A DNA stretch of 64,000 nt from Branchiostoma floridae (Eukaryota; Chordata; Leptocardii; Amphioxiformes; Branchiostomatidae), in assembly GCF_000003815.2 (NCBI RefSeq), contig NC_049980.1:13717570-13781569 (forward strand), read 5' to 3'. Numbering within the stretch: the first letter of the stretch is position 1; every line of letters starts with the position of its first letter. The position numbers and the translations under genes were made by a program. The notes beneath the pieces were generated by a model. The model worked only from the letters and a program-made list of their open reading frames with translations, made no database searches and was not told where the DNA came from. Shown here in pieces: positions 37,444-55,049 of this stretch.

Positions 37444-37673
37444 GGTGCACTCTCACTGCACTTGCGTCAAGCCTGCGTCACTGTGGATTTCGTTCACTGC
37501 GTCACCGTTTTGTTATTTCCTCCGATTTTTTTATAATTTAGATATTGCGTAAAAGAATGACTAAGAAAACGACAAAATACACAAAAAGTACGAAAATCCG
37601 TTCTTTATCTCTTATTATATCTTTTGAACCACGCAGTGATGCAAGCTTGACTCAAGTGCAGTGAGAGTGCACC
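37444..37673. mobile_element. 230-bp element with 40-bp inverted ends
   Basis: 37444-37483 (starts GGTGCACTCTCACTGCACTT) and 37634-37673 (ends AAGTGCAGTGAGAGTGCACC) are about 92% inverted repeats. They enclose 150 bp without coding capacity. The structure is that of a MITE. No convincing target duplication was seen, so the family is undetermined. Confidence 0.7.
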
Positions 37674-39875
37674 TACACACGTAATGACTATTTGGCGTGA
37701 GACGAACTGCGCATATGCGGATCGATCAAAGATGAAGGCCCTTGACCTTAAACATTTCTCGACTCGGCCATGCTTTATACATGTCCAGGTATATACACGT
37801 ATGGCCTTCGTCGGGTTTTTTTTAGGACAATGTCCTGGTGTGCACACCTGTCACCGTTGACCTGCACATGTGTATTTAGATTCATGAACACGCCTATTTG
37901 CAATGGCTGAAAACCAAAACGAGACCCGGATCCAATCCCCCTATGTTTCATACCTTCCGTTTCAAATAGCCAATAGCTCGAAATTGTGCTTATCTCTCCC
38001 GAACAGATATCGGGAATTCTATAACGTACACATGGCTGATTCCATGGAGCTTTTCTATCATCTGAACATCTGTGCATGTTATTCTACTCGGTTCATATGC
38101 TGCAACTATGAATGTGACTTTCAACCAGATTCGTCGTAGTATGATATTCCGTGAAGAAAAGCTTTAATATGATATGGCGGCGGTGATATACATGTTATGA
38201 GGAACCGTATAAGTATTAGAGACAGGCGCGTATACCATGAAAGTACTCGACGACAAAGCAATTTGCTGGAAGTGCGACCAAGGGCAGATATCAGCTTCAC
38301 CGAGCGCTGTGCAATGCGAATCTGTAAACTCTTCATCATCAAATAGTACATTTTGTAATTCCTACCCGATTGGCAAGATAAAGGGTGAATACGTATAACT
38401 TTGCCGTCTGACGAAATGTAACCACTATATCTTGGAGAGTGCACGTGTGATTGTTTCTATATGTTCCGTATAATCTGCTTAGCTTTATCGTCGTAAAATA
38501 AAGTTTAACACAATTTCTCGGATAAGAACAATTCTTACTTCTTCTCAAGACAACAAAACACCAAACGTACAAAATAGTCATGCCCTTTATTTGTGCATAT
38601 CTATTGATGTGTAGTTTTCGTGACGCCTGGTATCCAGCCGTATTATAGCCCTGAGTCTCTTCTGTTCTCTCCGCAAAAAAGGACAGAAGAGACTCGGCAG
38701 CTATAATACGGCTGGCTACCAGGCTACTTTTGTGTGCCCGCAAACAGCCCGATCGGGCCCGGGTTAGGAATGTGACCCTCGCATTACATGATGGACCGTC
38801 TACTTAATGAAAGCAATACTCAATTTATGACAATCTAATCGAATCTAATTAATTCAATTCCTTAAATCTCTCACTGTTCCCTCCAAAGAGGATGACGCTG
38901 AAATCTCTGAAACGACTCAGACATTCTAGAAATAAAATGTTACCACGAAAAGCGATCGTTCTTACCTTTTAAAGAGCACTAAGCTCAGAGATGACAAATT
39001 GCAGAGGAACTTTAATCTATTCTTAGCCGTTATCGGAACGGGAATGAATCAGAAGTCTATAATGACAAATTTGCTTGCAGCATAGAACATCTTACTCTAC
39101 TGGGTAATCCCTGTATTAGCGATGGCAGGTGACATATAGGCTGGTATCTGTACTAGTGCAGTAGAATCAAAGTCATTGCTTATTCCTAGGGCCTGAAGAA
39201 TTTACAAATAGTTTCACGATTCAGTAAGCTCGTTTCTAAAGTCCACACAACTGCTATGCTTGACACTCAAAACATGGTTAAGATTTCTTGTCACATGAAG
39301 TTACATGTAGATCAATGACCGTCCTTTCAGTATGCTTATGGACACCTCTAGATCTCGACTTACAGAGTTATTGCCTGGTACAATACTATTGCATGGTGCA
39401 ATACTACAGCTATTACTTCTGTGTATTTCTCAGGTATCAAAGGAAATAAAGCGTAGGTATATCAGCGTTCTGTTTCTGATAAAGGTGCTAAAAATTATTG
39501 GATCGGTAGGCCGTAGGTAGGGATTTTTTCCCTTTTGAATAATTGGTCGAATTCATCCAAGAAATACCATGGACTAGTGTAGAACTGACATGTATCAGGA
39601 CACTGATTTAGTTTTTCAAAATCAATTTAATGCTACTAATTGTACCCCCACAATTTCCTCTTGCAGCAGATTTGGGGAGAACATTTTTATCATATCGATG
39701 TCAAAACACATCAAATCAAAAATTTTACGTCCCTTGTCACAACTAGTCAGCCCCTTCCTATTTTCCCCTGAGCCTATATATCTTCCGTTTCAAATACACC
39801 AACGTCTTCTTAGAATGGCGTAGGCGTTTCATGTCCTTCTTTGATCTCTTAGCAGTTCCGTAGTAGAAAATTAGG
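37674..39875. other. TMEM200 3' flank and intergenic
   Basis: Apart from the foldback element at 38625-38724 I see nothing with gene-like structure. Confidence 0.4.
38625..38724. mobile_element. Short foldback element (copy B)
   Basis: One hundred bp, a near-perfect hairpin from GCCTGGTATCCAGCCGTATT to CTATAATACGGCTGGCTACC AGGC, with an A-rich loop between CTCTCCGC and GGACAGAAGAG. It shares both ends and the interior with copy A at 4943-5033, which shows that it is a dispersed family and not a chance palindrome. Confidence 0.82.
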
Positions 39876-40607
39876 TCAAGTCAGCGTGAGTGTTTCTCCC
39901 TCACAGTCTACAGGCTGAAACCTGTACAGATCTCGCACCGGTACAGGGGAAGGCATGGCCTGCATGTAGCCGCGGGATGGGTTCAGGTGGACCGGAGAGC
40001 TGGGCTGGTAGCGCAGGTCGGGACACGAGCCAACCGTGCGGGGTGACAACATGGCTCCCGGTCTGCACTCCTGCGGAGAAACGGTATACCCCCGGTACTG
40101 TGATGTTCCTGAGATCGGTCCTATACCTGGTGACGAACCTGGCTTCAACTCCTCACTTGGTTCGCGAATGATGATTCGTTTCGTTTTCTTGTCCCGGTCT
40201 TCTAGTAACGCAGTAATGCCACATAACATGGTGAACACTCCGAGCCCAAGAATCAGCGGACCAGTCAGCTGAAACGTCCGCTGAAAGTCGCTGTGTGCGA
40301 GGAAAGCCAGGCCAATGTCCCCGTCCATGGTGCTAGAAGAGCTGCTGTTATTGTTGCCGATAGATACTTGTACATACTCGTACGCAAACATGGATATAAC
40401 CACACCAATGGCGAAGACAAAGAATCCCATCACAATAACGACTGTCGACAACGATAGGAGGTTGATCCTGCCCTTGATCACCATGATCTGAGGTGGTTTA
40501 GGGACAAAATGGCTCGCCTTCTGTAGTGCTTCCTTTTGTAGTTTCAGGGTCCGTTTTCTTCTCTCGCTGGCTAATTTTGCCCCCGCCAGGGCTCCACGTC
40601 CCATCAT
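39876..40607 (-). CDS. TMEM200: TMEM200-like two-pass membrane protein
   Basis: One exon of 243 codons from the ATG at 40607. I prefer this start to the in-frame ATG at 40637 because a good acceptor (minus strand TTTTCAG, ending near 40617) lies between them, implying a 5'UTR intron. The order is a basic N-terminus, a VIKGRINL motif leading into membrane helix 1 (about residues 51-75), a short loop with NNNSSSSS (possible N-glycosylation), helix 2 (about 115-135), and then LLEDRDKKTKRIIIRE and a Pro/Ser-rich cytosolic tail. The VVRGKIRLYSP-like entry and the HENRDKETKII-like exit are signatures of vertebrate TMEM200A/B/C, recalled from memory. Vertebrate members also have an unsplit coding region. 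The function of the family is not established. Confidence 0.82.
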   Translation of the reverse strand: MMGRGALAGAKLASERRKRTLKLQKEALQKASHFVPKPPQIMVIKGRINLLSLSTVVIVMGFFVFAIGVVISMFAYEYVQVSIGNNNSSSSSTMDGDIGLAFLAHSDFQRTFQLTGPLILGLGVFTMLCGITALLEDRDKKTKRIIIREPSEELKPGSSPGIGPISGTSQYRGYTVSPQECRPGAMLSPRTVGSCPDLRYQPSSPVHLNPSRGYMQAMPSPVPVRDLYRFQPVDCEGETLTLT

Positions 40608-40637
40608 CTTGACGACTGAAAATCGGCAACAGTCCAA

Positions 40638-43600
40638 GAGAGTGCTCAGCGGTCACGCGTGTCTTTCGTCTGTTATGCACAGGTCCAATTATTCTGTGGC
40701 ACCTCTAAAGTAGGGGTAAATCCTCGTGTGCATACTGTCGTCTTGAAACGTCTATAGCAATCAACTCCGGGCAAAGATCACATCAGCTCCCATCTACGTC
40801 AATAAAAAAGTCCTTCTAAAGATTATAGAAGAAACGCAAACCATCTCATATCATATGGACAATAACACTGATGGACGAAAGGCATATTTCGGAAATAGAA
40901 TTACTGTTCTTCACTTATGGTAAAAATATACATGTTTCTTTATCAAGAGATTGGTGACAACATATCGCAATATAACAGGCGGTTCCCACGTACATTTACA
41001 GGATTTATGTTCTACCTCACGCCTTGATGTATGCATGAAGAACTTTTGGCGCTCAGGCTTTCGCCTCGAGGCAGAAAACTTGATTACATGCCTCGTAGGA
41101 TGAGGTATATCTGTATTTTTTTAGATGCGGTCAAAATTCGGTTTATCAATTCTCATTCTAAAACGTAGGTTTGATAAGCACAATAGTGATCCTAGGAGCT
41201 GTACAAAATCAAATTCGTACATTATGTATCCTAACGATTAATTCAATCCTTGGTAACCTCGTCATACCGTCTCAGAACTTTCTGTTATACCTCTCAAGAA
41301 TTCACACCGACCGTAGTATTTGATTTATGGATTTCTAGCTAACCATATGCGGTAAACTGTTTCACTAGTGACGCTACATTAGAGTCAAAGATAAAACAAG
41401 TGAAAATACCTCCGGCAAAATCCTCTCCACCTCCTGTGAACACGCGTAAGACACCAGTGATTCAATAATGTGGCCGTTTGCAACACTCTACAGGAAGACA
41501 AGTCTCCAAAATTCAGTCGTAGAGACACTCATCCAGGGTAGGCATTATCACTAATGAGCGGGATGGGTAGTTAACTATACAAGAGACGTATACAGAAACG
41601 GTCGCACATCCGGTACATGTGCAGGGGAGCGAGTCTGCTCTTGATGTGAACCGCCCGGGTCAGAGTTGTTCTGGAGGAAAGCCGGCCTGGGAAATTACAG
41701 CCCACTTCAAGTCACCACACGTACCCATCACACGGGCTCTACCACCTCTAATTCTATGATGAGGGCCTACAGCCTTGTCACTCCACTGCACCGAAAACGT
41801 GGAGGCTTACCAAGGCCAAATGAATGTAGGATACTGTTTGGACTCCCTTTAAAAGTGCTGTATCTTCATAAATATTTCCTACTTTATGAACATGTGAATC
41901 GCTAAACGTATCGAATATGAGTAGACAATCAATATTATCATTGACTCATCCATGACGACTTTAAAAGAGTACACCTGGAACATTCAATTTTCAAAACGAC
42001 CAACGATGACAAGTTCATGTTCAAATCTCTCTTTAGATGGATGGCGTCCACATTCAAGTACGTGCTATTATCCTTCACGTGTAGGTATAAAGTGTTTTTA
42101 TCTAGCTAATAACTATACCACGCATCCGTAACGTGTGTTTTGAACATTAGTTGATTCATTAGCGTGTCCTATTGCCCTTCAAAGAAAGAAACATCACCAG
42201 TAAGACTGTACAGATATTGATAAATCATCAGTGAAAAGTAGGCAGTCCACCCGCCGTGGCTTGTGATTGCCCTCTAAGATCACACGATACCTGGCCTGAC
42301 CTGGCAGTGCTTAATCACAGGCACATGTATGTGGGGAATGAAAGGAGAATTCCTCTATTTGCCCTCCACAAATTGGTAATTTATAAAATCCGCCTCTACA
42401 CTAGAGCCTAGCTACCGAGCGACCTCAGGTTTGACGGATCGATCAACGAATTTCTTAGATAAAAGGTGAGTCGGCTTAACGCCTTGTGCATCTCTATTTT
42501 CTTTTCAATACATGTAATTAACTTTTTTTTATCTTGCATCATATTCCAATTATCAAATCAATGATTAGGACAAACCCATGTTTGGTCACTGTGCGGTCGC
42601 TCGGTGCTCGCCGATTTTTGGATCATGGAAAGGAGGCCCAATTCGCTTAACGTCCAGTCGAACAGTACAACAGACCAGCTAACATCGACGTTTGGAGCTT
42701 ACGCACAAATCTCTATCGACACCGGGGCTTAAGTCATTCTTTATGTAAAGGCCGGGAGAGCGAGCTGCGGTGTTGACAAACGCGGGGAGGGTAATGGAAG
42801 TCACCTGATGTAATTTGCCGGTCGAACGTGGTGATAAGGTGAAGGAGGCGGTGAGGATTTTGCCATGCATCAAATGATCCAACTCCTGCACTACAAGGCA
42901 TGCATACTGCTTATTCTTTGGTGGTCGATATGCCAATTTTTAACTTGTCCTTTCTGGGCACGTTTAACCTTTATTTGCAACTGGCACATTCAACTTTGAA
43001 GGACACATTTAACTTACACCTAATACTCAATCATTAAGGTAAGAAAATATGCAACACAATGATTGTGAAATAAATTCTCCTAGGAACCATATAGATTCTA
43101 TACGTCAGATGAAAACCAACAAAGTGCCGTTGGGCGGCCTTACAATCTAACGAGGATACGGTTATCGGATATGATTTAACGTCATGAAGTTTAAAAAAAA
43201 TTGTCACGTGCAACTCACACGAGTGAGCAGGATGGTGCCCTTATTACATGTTTCATGTGACGAGAGGAAGAATGGAGCTGCTCGGCAAATACGTTATGAA
43301 GCTTCTCCTTCAATTTGGGTGGAGCATCTCCCGGGTATTTAATGCTAAGGCCATATCAAATAGCTTTTATGGACGGTTATGGGTGCGCGCATTGATTTTT
43401 GCTTTATTTTGAGAAAAAAAACATTTGAAATTCCCTTCCCCAACGCATTAAGTGAAATTGAAGAAGAAGTGATAGCCTTGATTGTACTTCTAATGATACT
43501 GGGCCAACACACTACTAGTGTCACATTTTGGACTTTTTGAATTAAAAAAATATTTGTTGGCTGTGATGCCAAGTTTTGTTTTAAAAGCGTTTACAGTCTC

Positions 43601-45016
43601 TGTTTCAGAAACTTAGACATCTTTTACCGTCGATCGCGTCTTAAGCTTGCTTTCGTGCCCTTGCATAATATTAGGAGTCTGCAAAAGATGCCATCCATCA
43701 AATTTACTTGCTGTGGCCTAATATTTACCTTCTTGATTTTCAGTTTCCGTCTCGCGTATTCTTTCTCACCTTTCTAGTGTGATTTAACGTTATGTTTTAA
43801 CAGCATGAAATTATCTTATGAAAGGTGAAATTCTCTTATGAAATCTACTCGATACCACAGTTCCTTCGGAGATATGCATGTTGTGCCTGGTTTAACAATA
43901 AATATTTGATTTTTACATTCTTTCTTTGCCCTTGGTTTTCTAGCGTTTACAGCGTTTGGTCAAATGCACTAAGTATTGCAGAGTATAAGTCTACTAGTTA
44001 GGCAAACGGTGTACGTATAATCCGTGAATTTCCTGCAACATCTGTGCCTGCATAGCCCATGTAAACGACCTGTCACATCTAACCTTTGCAAGGGTTGTTT
44101 AAAGCTATCGAAGGCCTTGCTGTACATGCTGCACAATGCTGTATTAGGTGGCAACGAGCTCTACTCTACGGTAGTTCTAAGTAAAACGAATTTTCAACCA
44201 TCTCAATGACACTTGCTGACAAACGATATACAAAATGTATATAGACAATCTAACACTTGCTTCCACGACGGTGAAACGTAATCAGACAAAATGTGAAAAT
44301 GGTCATGCATGACGGTTTAAAACTTTCATCGATTTATTATGAGTTCCATTGAATACATTCCAGCAGCCAGTATAGCAGACTGGAGTTCGAGGTGCCAGGG
44401 ACATTAGCAGACCATTTTGACCTCTTTCTCTGAAAACGAAATGTAAGGCAAAAGGCGATCAATACATTCTGGGTCTTATCCAGAAATAAGGTGCACAACT
44501 AAAAATTGTGAGCATGACCATTATATAGTTAGAAGTCTTTTACCTATATCCATCTAATTTCAAATCATAATGGTCATAAAAGTCTTCCGTCGACATCCTT
44601 GAAAATCAGTGGTCACTGGCGACAAAACATGGGTTAACTATAGTCAGAGCTAGCTGTGTGGGTTGTGTAACTCCATGTCATTAAATCTGTATTGTTAAAA
44701 TGTTTGATATTTCGTATTTCAACTAGAAAAAAATACTAGTAGCTTTCAGGATAGCAAGTTGACCCGCACACCTAAGGCTCAGTTGTCCATGTTTACGTTA
44801 CTTTGTGTCGCCTGTAAAGTAATGATGATGACTTAAATGTTGATGGACTATCATAAAAGGCTTTATTCATACTCCGAAATTTGAGTTCTGCACTTCATTT
44901 CTGGGTGCCAGAGAACGTCACAAACCCACTTATGCGGATCGATAATCTGATAGAAACTGTGGTCGCTGCTTTACAGAGGAATCACCCATTTCATATGCCG
45001 CACAAGGTCCGTGTTC
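40638..45016. other. Gene-poor region upstream of TMEM200
   Basis: Presumably includes the TMEM200 promoter and 5'UTR exon, which I cannot place. No coding exon with domain or splice support was found in about 4.4 kb. Confidence 0.4.
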
Positions 45017-45530
45017 CTTACTTCCTTTCCTTCCTTTATTCCGATACCCTTTAGCCCTATTTAGGGCTAGTCTACCAGGGTTCATATGAAACAATGAAAC
45101 ATACATAAACAAACGAAAATATATACACAAACATACATGTATATATACAAGCAGATAATAATAGACGCACAATCATTAAAAAAAAAACTATTGGCTTGAG
45201 AAGACTTGATACATTGCCTTTTTAAAGCGTGAGATGTTGGGCAGGGATTTGATGTAAGGTGGTAGGTCATTCCAAAGACTGATGGCACGGTAGAGAAAAG
45301 TTCGCTTTTTTGAGTTTGTTTTTGGCTTAGGGAGTTTAAAACTGAAGGAGTTGGATAATCTAGTTGAATATGTGTGGGTAGAATGGACAGGGACGATGGA
45401 GCTGTAAATGTTATGGGGCTCCTTACTGACAAGTATTCTGAAAAACATAGTCAACGTGCTGATGGCGAATCTTTCTCGTACCATGGGCCAACCCAAGTCT
45501 GAATGCATTTGCTTAACATGTGTTTCTAGT
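45017..45530 (-). mobile_element. LINE 3'-end fragment
   Basis: The minus-strand frame 45188-45508 encodes the C-terminal end of a non-LTR reverse transcriptase ORF2 (KRTFLYRAISLWNDLPPYIK then SRFKKAMYQVF), the typical LWNSLP...FK ending of CR1/L2/jockey-like LINEs. Downstream is a 3'UTR with a small hairpin (TAGCCCTAAATAGGGCTA) and a short (AAGG)n-type tail near 45020. It is 5'-truncated as most LINE copies are. The exact clade cannot be set from this fragment. Confidence 0.8.
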
Positions 45531-46297
45531 GCTTACTGTGCTTGGAATTACTACATTGTTATCATAATATCAATAGTGTAGTCAATATTAGGCAGCCATC
45601 CTTTATTGACCTGAAGGGGGGTGCAAAGTGGGTAGAAGTAGAGCAATATCGCTTGCCAAAGCTTGCATTTTTAGCTAAATGCACTGGGTTACCCTACTCA
45701 TCTCGATAAGTGAGTTGGATTACATTTCACCTGCATTAGGCCAAGGCAACTAAATTGATCACATGGGTGACATCAGTGCATGCATATTAACCTGATTTTG
45801 ATTATAAAATCACATTTTGATCTCTTCCAATATTCAACATGACTGAAGAAAATACTGAAGATGTACAAATATTTGTAAACTTTGCCAAATGGTTAAATTA
45901 GTTTATTGCCCCCATAAAAGTAAGCCCTATTGTTGCCTCTGTATAGTTTTAGATTTCACTACTGGGCACTGCAAGGGCCATTGTTGCATGACACCCAATC
46001 ATACTTTACAAGGATGTGTGAATTGCTATCTTCCTGGCCCACTGACCCATTTACAAAATGTTACAAAAATGGTAGAAAATGGTAAACAATGGTAGAATGC
46101 TGTTATCATTATTTAGAAACAGAAGTATCCAATGTCCTAGAATATAATTACAAAACTTTAACATTGATTCTAAACAATGGTATCAAACATCCGCACGGTG
46201 ACTTGGAATGGGCTCTAGCAGCTAGATTTAGAATAGCAGGGAGATTTTTACAATAGTTTCTGAACAGGATAGCTCAAGAAAAGAATGTATTTTTTTA

Positions 46298-46461
46298 ACG
46301 GCCATGTGGCACATTGGGATGATCTCGGAAGTTATGCAACGCGTAGTTTGGACAGTTCTTGGATGGGAGACCACGCAAGGACGATCGAATGCTGTAGCCA
46401 GACCCAAAAATTCCACGAAATTGTCTTCCAGGAGGGACGTAAAACAGGGGTGGAACTCTAG
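46298..46461 (+). mobile_element. 5S rRNA-derived SINE (or 5S pseudogene with SINE body)
   Basis: 46298-46400 follows 5S rRNA: ACGGCCAT start, GATCTCGGAAGTTATGCA (internal control region), CTTGGATGGGAGACC (box C) and GCTGTAGCC end. It is about 103 nt instead of about 120, with changes in the middle. Directly after comes CAGGAGGGACGTAAAACAGG, which resembles body motifs of tRNA- and 5S-headed SINEs. A 5S head fused to such a body defines the SINE3 class. It is not a functional 5S gene, because helix I and the 5' end are altered. Confidence 0.72.
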
Positions 46462-46911
46462 TTAAAGTTGAAAAGGAATTATCTTTAAATTCATTATTTG
46501 AGATTTCTACAAACAGAATCAGCACATTGCAATGTTTACACAAGTCATACCCTGTCTTGATCAAGATGATGTCCTGGTGTTTGCAATTACCTAGAATATA
46601 CTTTGTCCTCTACCTTTTGTTAGCTACTGAATGTAAAGCATTTCCATTGAGCTAGAATAAGTGTCAATGTACTTTTTGAGCAAACATGGAGTCATAGTTT
46701 ATTTCATTATTATCATTCACTTCATTTATTTCAATAAAGAGATTAGGACCAAGTAAAGAAAAACAAGTTCTTTATGCCTGTATCTATGAATTCACATATC
46801 ATTCTAAACAACATACAATCAACATTGTTGCTACTGTGACGTTCATATATGGTGTCTACAGGTGATTGGGACAGCACAGCTTGCACATGATACTGGGATG
46901 ACTGTTGATGA

Positions 46912-52887
<5,976 letters not shown>

Positions 52888-55049
52888 TTCTCTGTTTCAG
52901 TCAAGGAGAAAAAAAACTCTGGGTCAGAGAGTAAAGGTGGCTGAAGGTTAGAGATTAAAGGTTGACAGTTGCGTCTATTTCATCATGAGGGGTCAGCAGG
53001 AGGAATAAAAAAAATGTCAAAATATATTGAATTGGTGACATCATTACATTTTTGTAGATAGAAATGTATGAAAATGCTTTTTTTTGTCTTTGTATCAGTT
53101 GTAGTTCTGATTGACATTGATTTTAACGAAAAGAAACTGGAAACTCACCCCTATTATCTAGTTTAGTATATTCCACACGTCATCTCGCGCCACCCCCTGA
53201 CCTGTCTTTCCGTCTTTTACAGCTGCAGTACACAGATCACATGTTGTCACCAGGTGTCCTACATTACTGCGTCACACCTGCGGTGTGTCTGGTTATTGAC
53301 GTTATATAACCCTTTGCCACTGGTGCCATAATTTTGATGAGAGGAGATCTTGTAAGGCGCGGACGAGTCTCTAGATATTGCTCGGGGCCGGGATAACGTT
53401 ATAACGTTCAGAATCAGAGGTTAGTAGTTCGCTGCTAACTGCAGTGCATTGTGCAACTGTTGGTTTTTAGCTTCCGCTTATAGCTCACGCGAGCTAACGT
53501 TATAAGCGGAAACTAAAAACCAACAGTTGCACTGCAGCTAGTTCGCTGCATTTTTTTTTTACCACAAACCAAGGAGGAGGTTAAACTCCTTGCACAAACT
53601 TGACAGTTGTAGAAAATTACCCTTCACTCTTTGTTTAAAATTCCTGCATGTGTATTTATGAGTTCGATAACATCAGCATATGACGGTGTAACATTACCAT
53701 TGTATCACAGCTTCATGAATACATGGCGACAAATTTATAAGATATATTACTATCTGTTCGGAAGTCACATTTGTCGTTTGATGTATAACACTGACTTTTC
53801 ACAATTGATGTCATTTGCACCATATTTGGTTTCAACTTATAATCATGTTGCATGTCAGTCTGCTGAAATCCAATGATTTACGAGCAAGCACTGTCACCAG
53901 AGATTCAACTTATGATATGATTACAGTAAGTCTGAGAGTCTTTCTCTGTTACCAAGGAACTTTCATCTTAATTTCCTACGATTATCTGTAAAAAATTAGC
54001 AGTCTCCGAGCATCCGTATCAGCCAAATAAAAAAAAAAAGAGAAGAATTTGGCAAAATAGGCACAAATAAGTTGCCATGTGATTTCAGTCAGTCTTTTGC
54101 AGTTTATCCAGCTATCACCGGCTGGCCAGTTCACTGACCTACTTCTATGCCAATATTAATTAACTATTATTCCTAACAATAGTAACATGGCCATAGTCCC
54201 TACTTGTGCACACAACAAAAGTGTTTTGCATCACGTGCACAGGTACCAAAGTCCCCTTTTATTATTTGGCCCAGGTGGAAGTCTGGTAGAGACTATGAAT
54301 ATAGTACAAACATTTGTGGTCAACTTGTACAGAGGCTCGGTCACCGCTTCAAGTATGCTTGCGCAAGATGAAAGATGAAGGCCCTTGGCTTGAGGCATGG
54401 TGGTATTATGCAAATTAAGACTGTATGATAAAGCGAGATGGTGGAGATGAGAGCTGTTTAAAGTCCGTCATCTTTGACCTTAATATGTACGTTACATTAA
54501 TGGTGAAGCTTTAGCCTGACTTACTAGTATAAGATATAATGTAACTTATGTAAAGCTCTAGACTGACTGAATCACACTTCTAGTTCTATGATCCAATAAA
54601 CTCTTGTTAACAGTGAGAGATTAATGTGACATGGGCTAGTAGACAGGGCTCGAAATACTTTTTGCAGGAAACTTTTGAAATTACCTACTAGTACACCAGG
54701 GAATTGTTAGAGCTCTTAACTGCTCTGGAGTTTTTGTCACAGCACAACATGCAATCCAGTGTCATGATCAGTGATTACAAGAATTCTATAACTTAAGTCT
54801 TGCAATGTTAGAGTCAGTAATTATAAGTGTAGCCTGTTGATATGCATGTTGTAAAATTTCTTAGTATGTCAGTGCTCCAGCTCAAGAAGAATTTCACAGC
54901 ATGAACTTTGAAATAGGAATTTGCAGGTATTCCTTACAGTATGATTTCATTTTGTTCCCAAGTAAACGTGATAATTATTGATGATACCTTTTCTGTCTCT
55001 CAGAATTTTTCTTTAGGAACACGCACAGTTTACATCCAGAAGAACAATC
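52888..55049. other. Divergent intergenic region between C8orf76 and the SLC46-like gene
   Basis: The two genes are head to head, about 2.2 kb apart. The region contains an exact 14-bp palindrome AACGTTATAACGTT (53395-53408) and a long foldback (53431-53550). Acceptor-like sequences near 55003 and 55014 suggest a 5'UTR intron ahead of the transporter start. No other coding exon was recognised. Confidence 0.5.
53431..53550. repeat. Foldback palindrome
   Basis: Left arm CAACTGTTGGTTTTTAGC (53454-53471) pairs with GCGGAAACTAAAAACCAACAGTTG on the right, with an inner TAGCTC/GAGCTA stem. The outer arms GCTGCTAACTGCAGTGCA and TGCACTGCAGCTAGTTCGC also match, apart from a 7-base insertion. It is about 120 bp in all. 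It could be a foldback transposon relic or a cruciform-forming site close to the divergent promoters. Confidence 0.75.

Noticed and set aside
45082-45432. Second minus-strand frame overlapping the LINE fragment
   Set aside because: It is a shadow frame of the reverse transcriptase C-terminus and 3'UTR.
46298-46400. Possible functional 5S rRNA gene
   Set aside because: It is about 17 nt short with an altered 5' helix and is joined to a SINE-like body.
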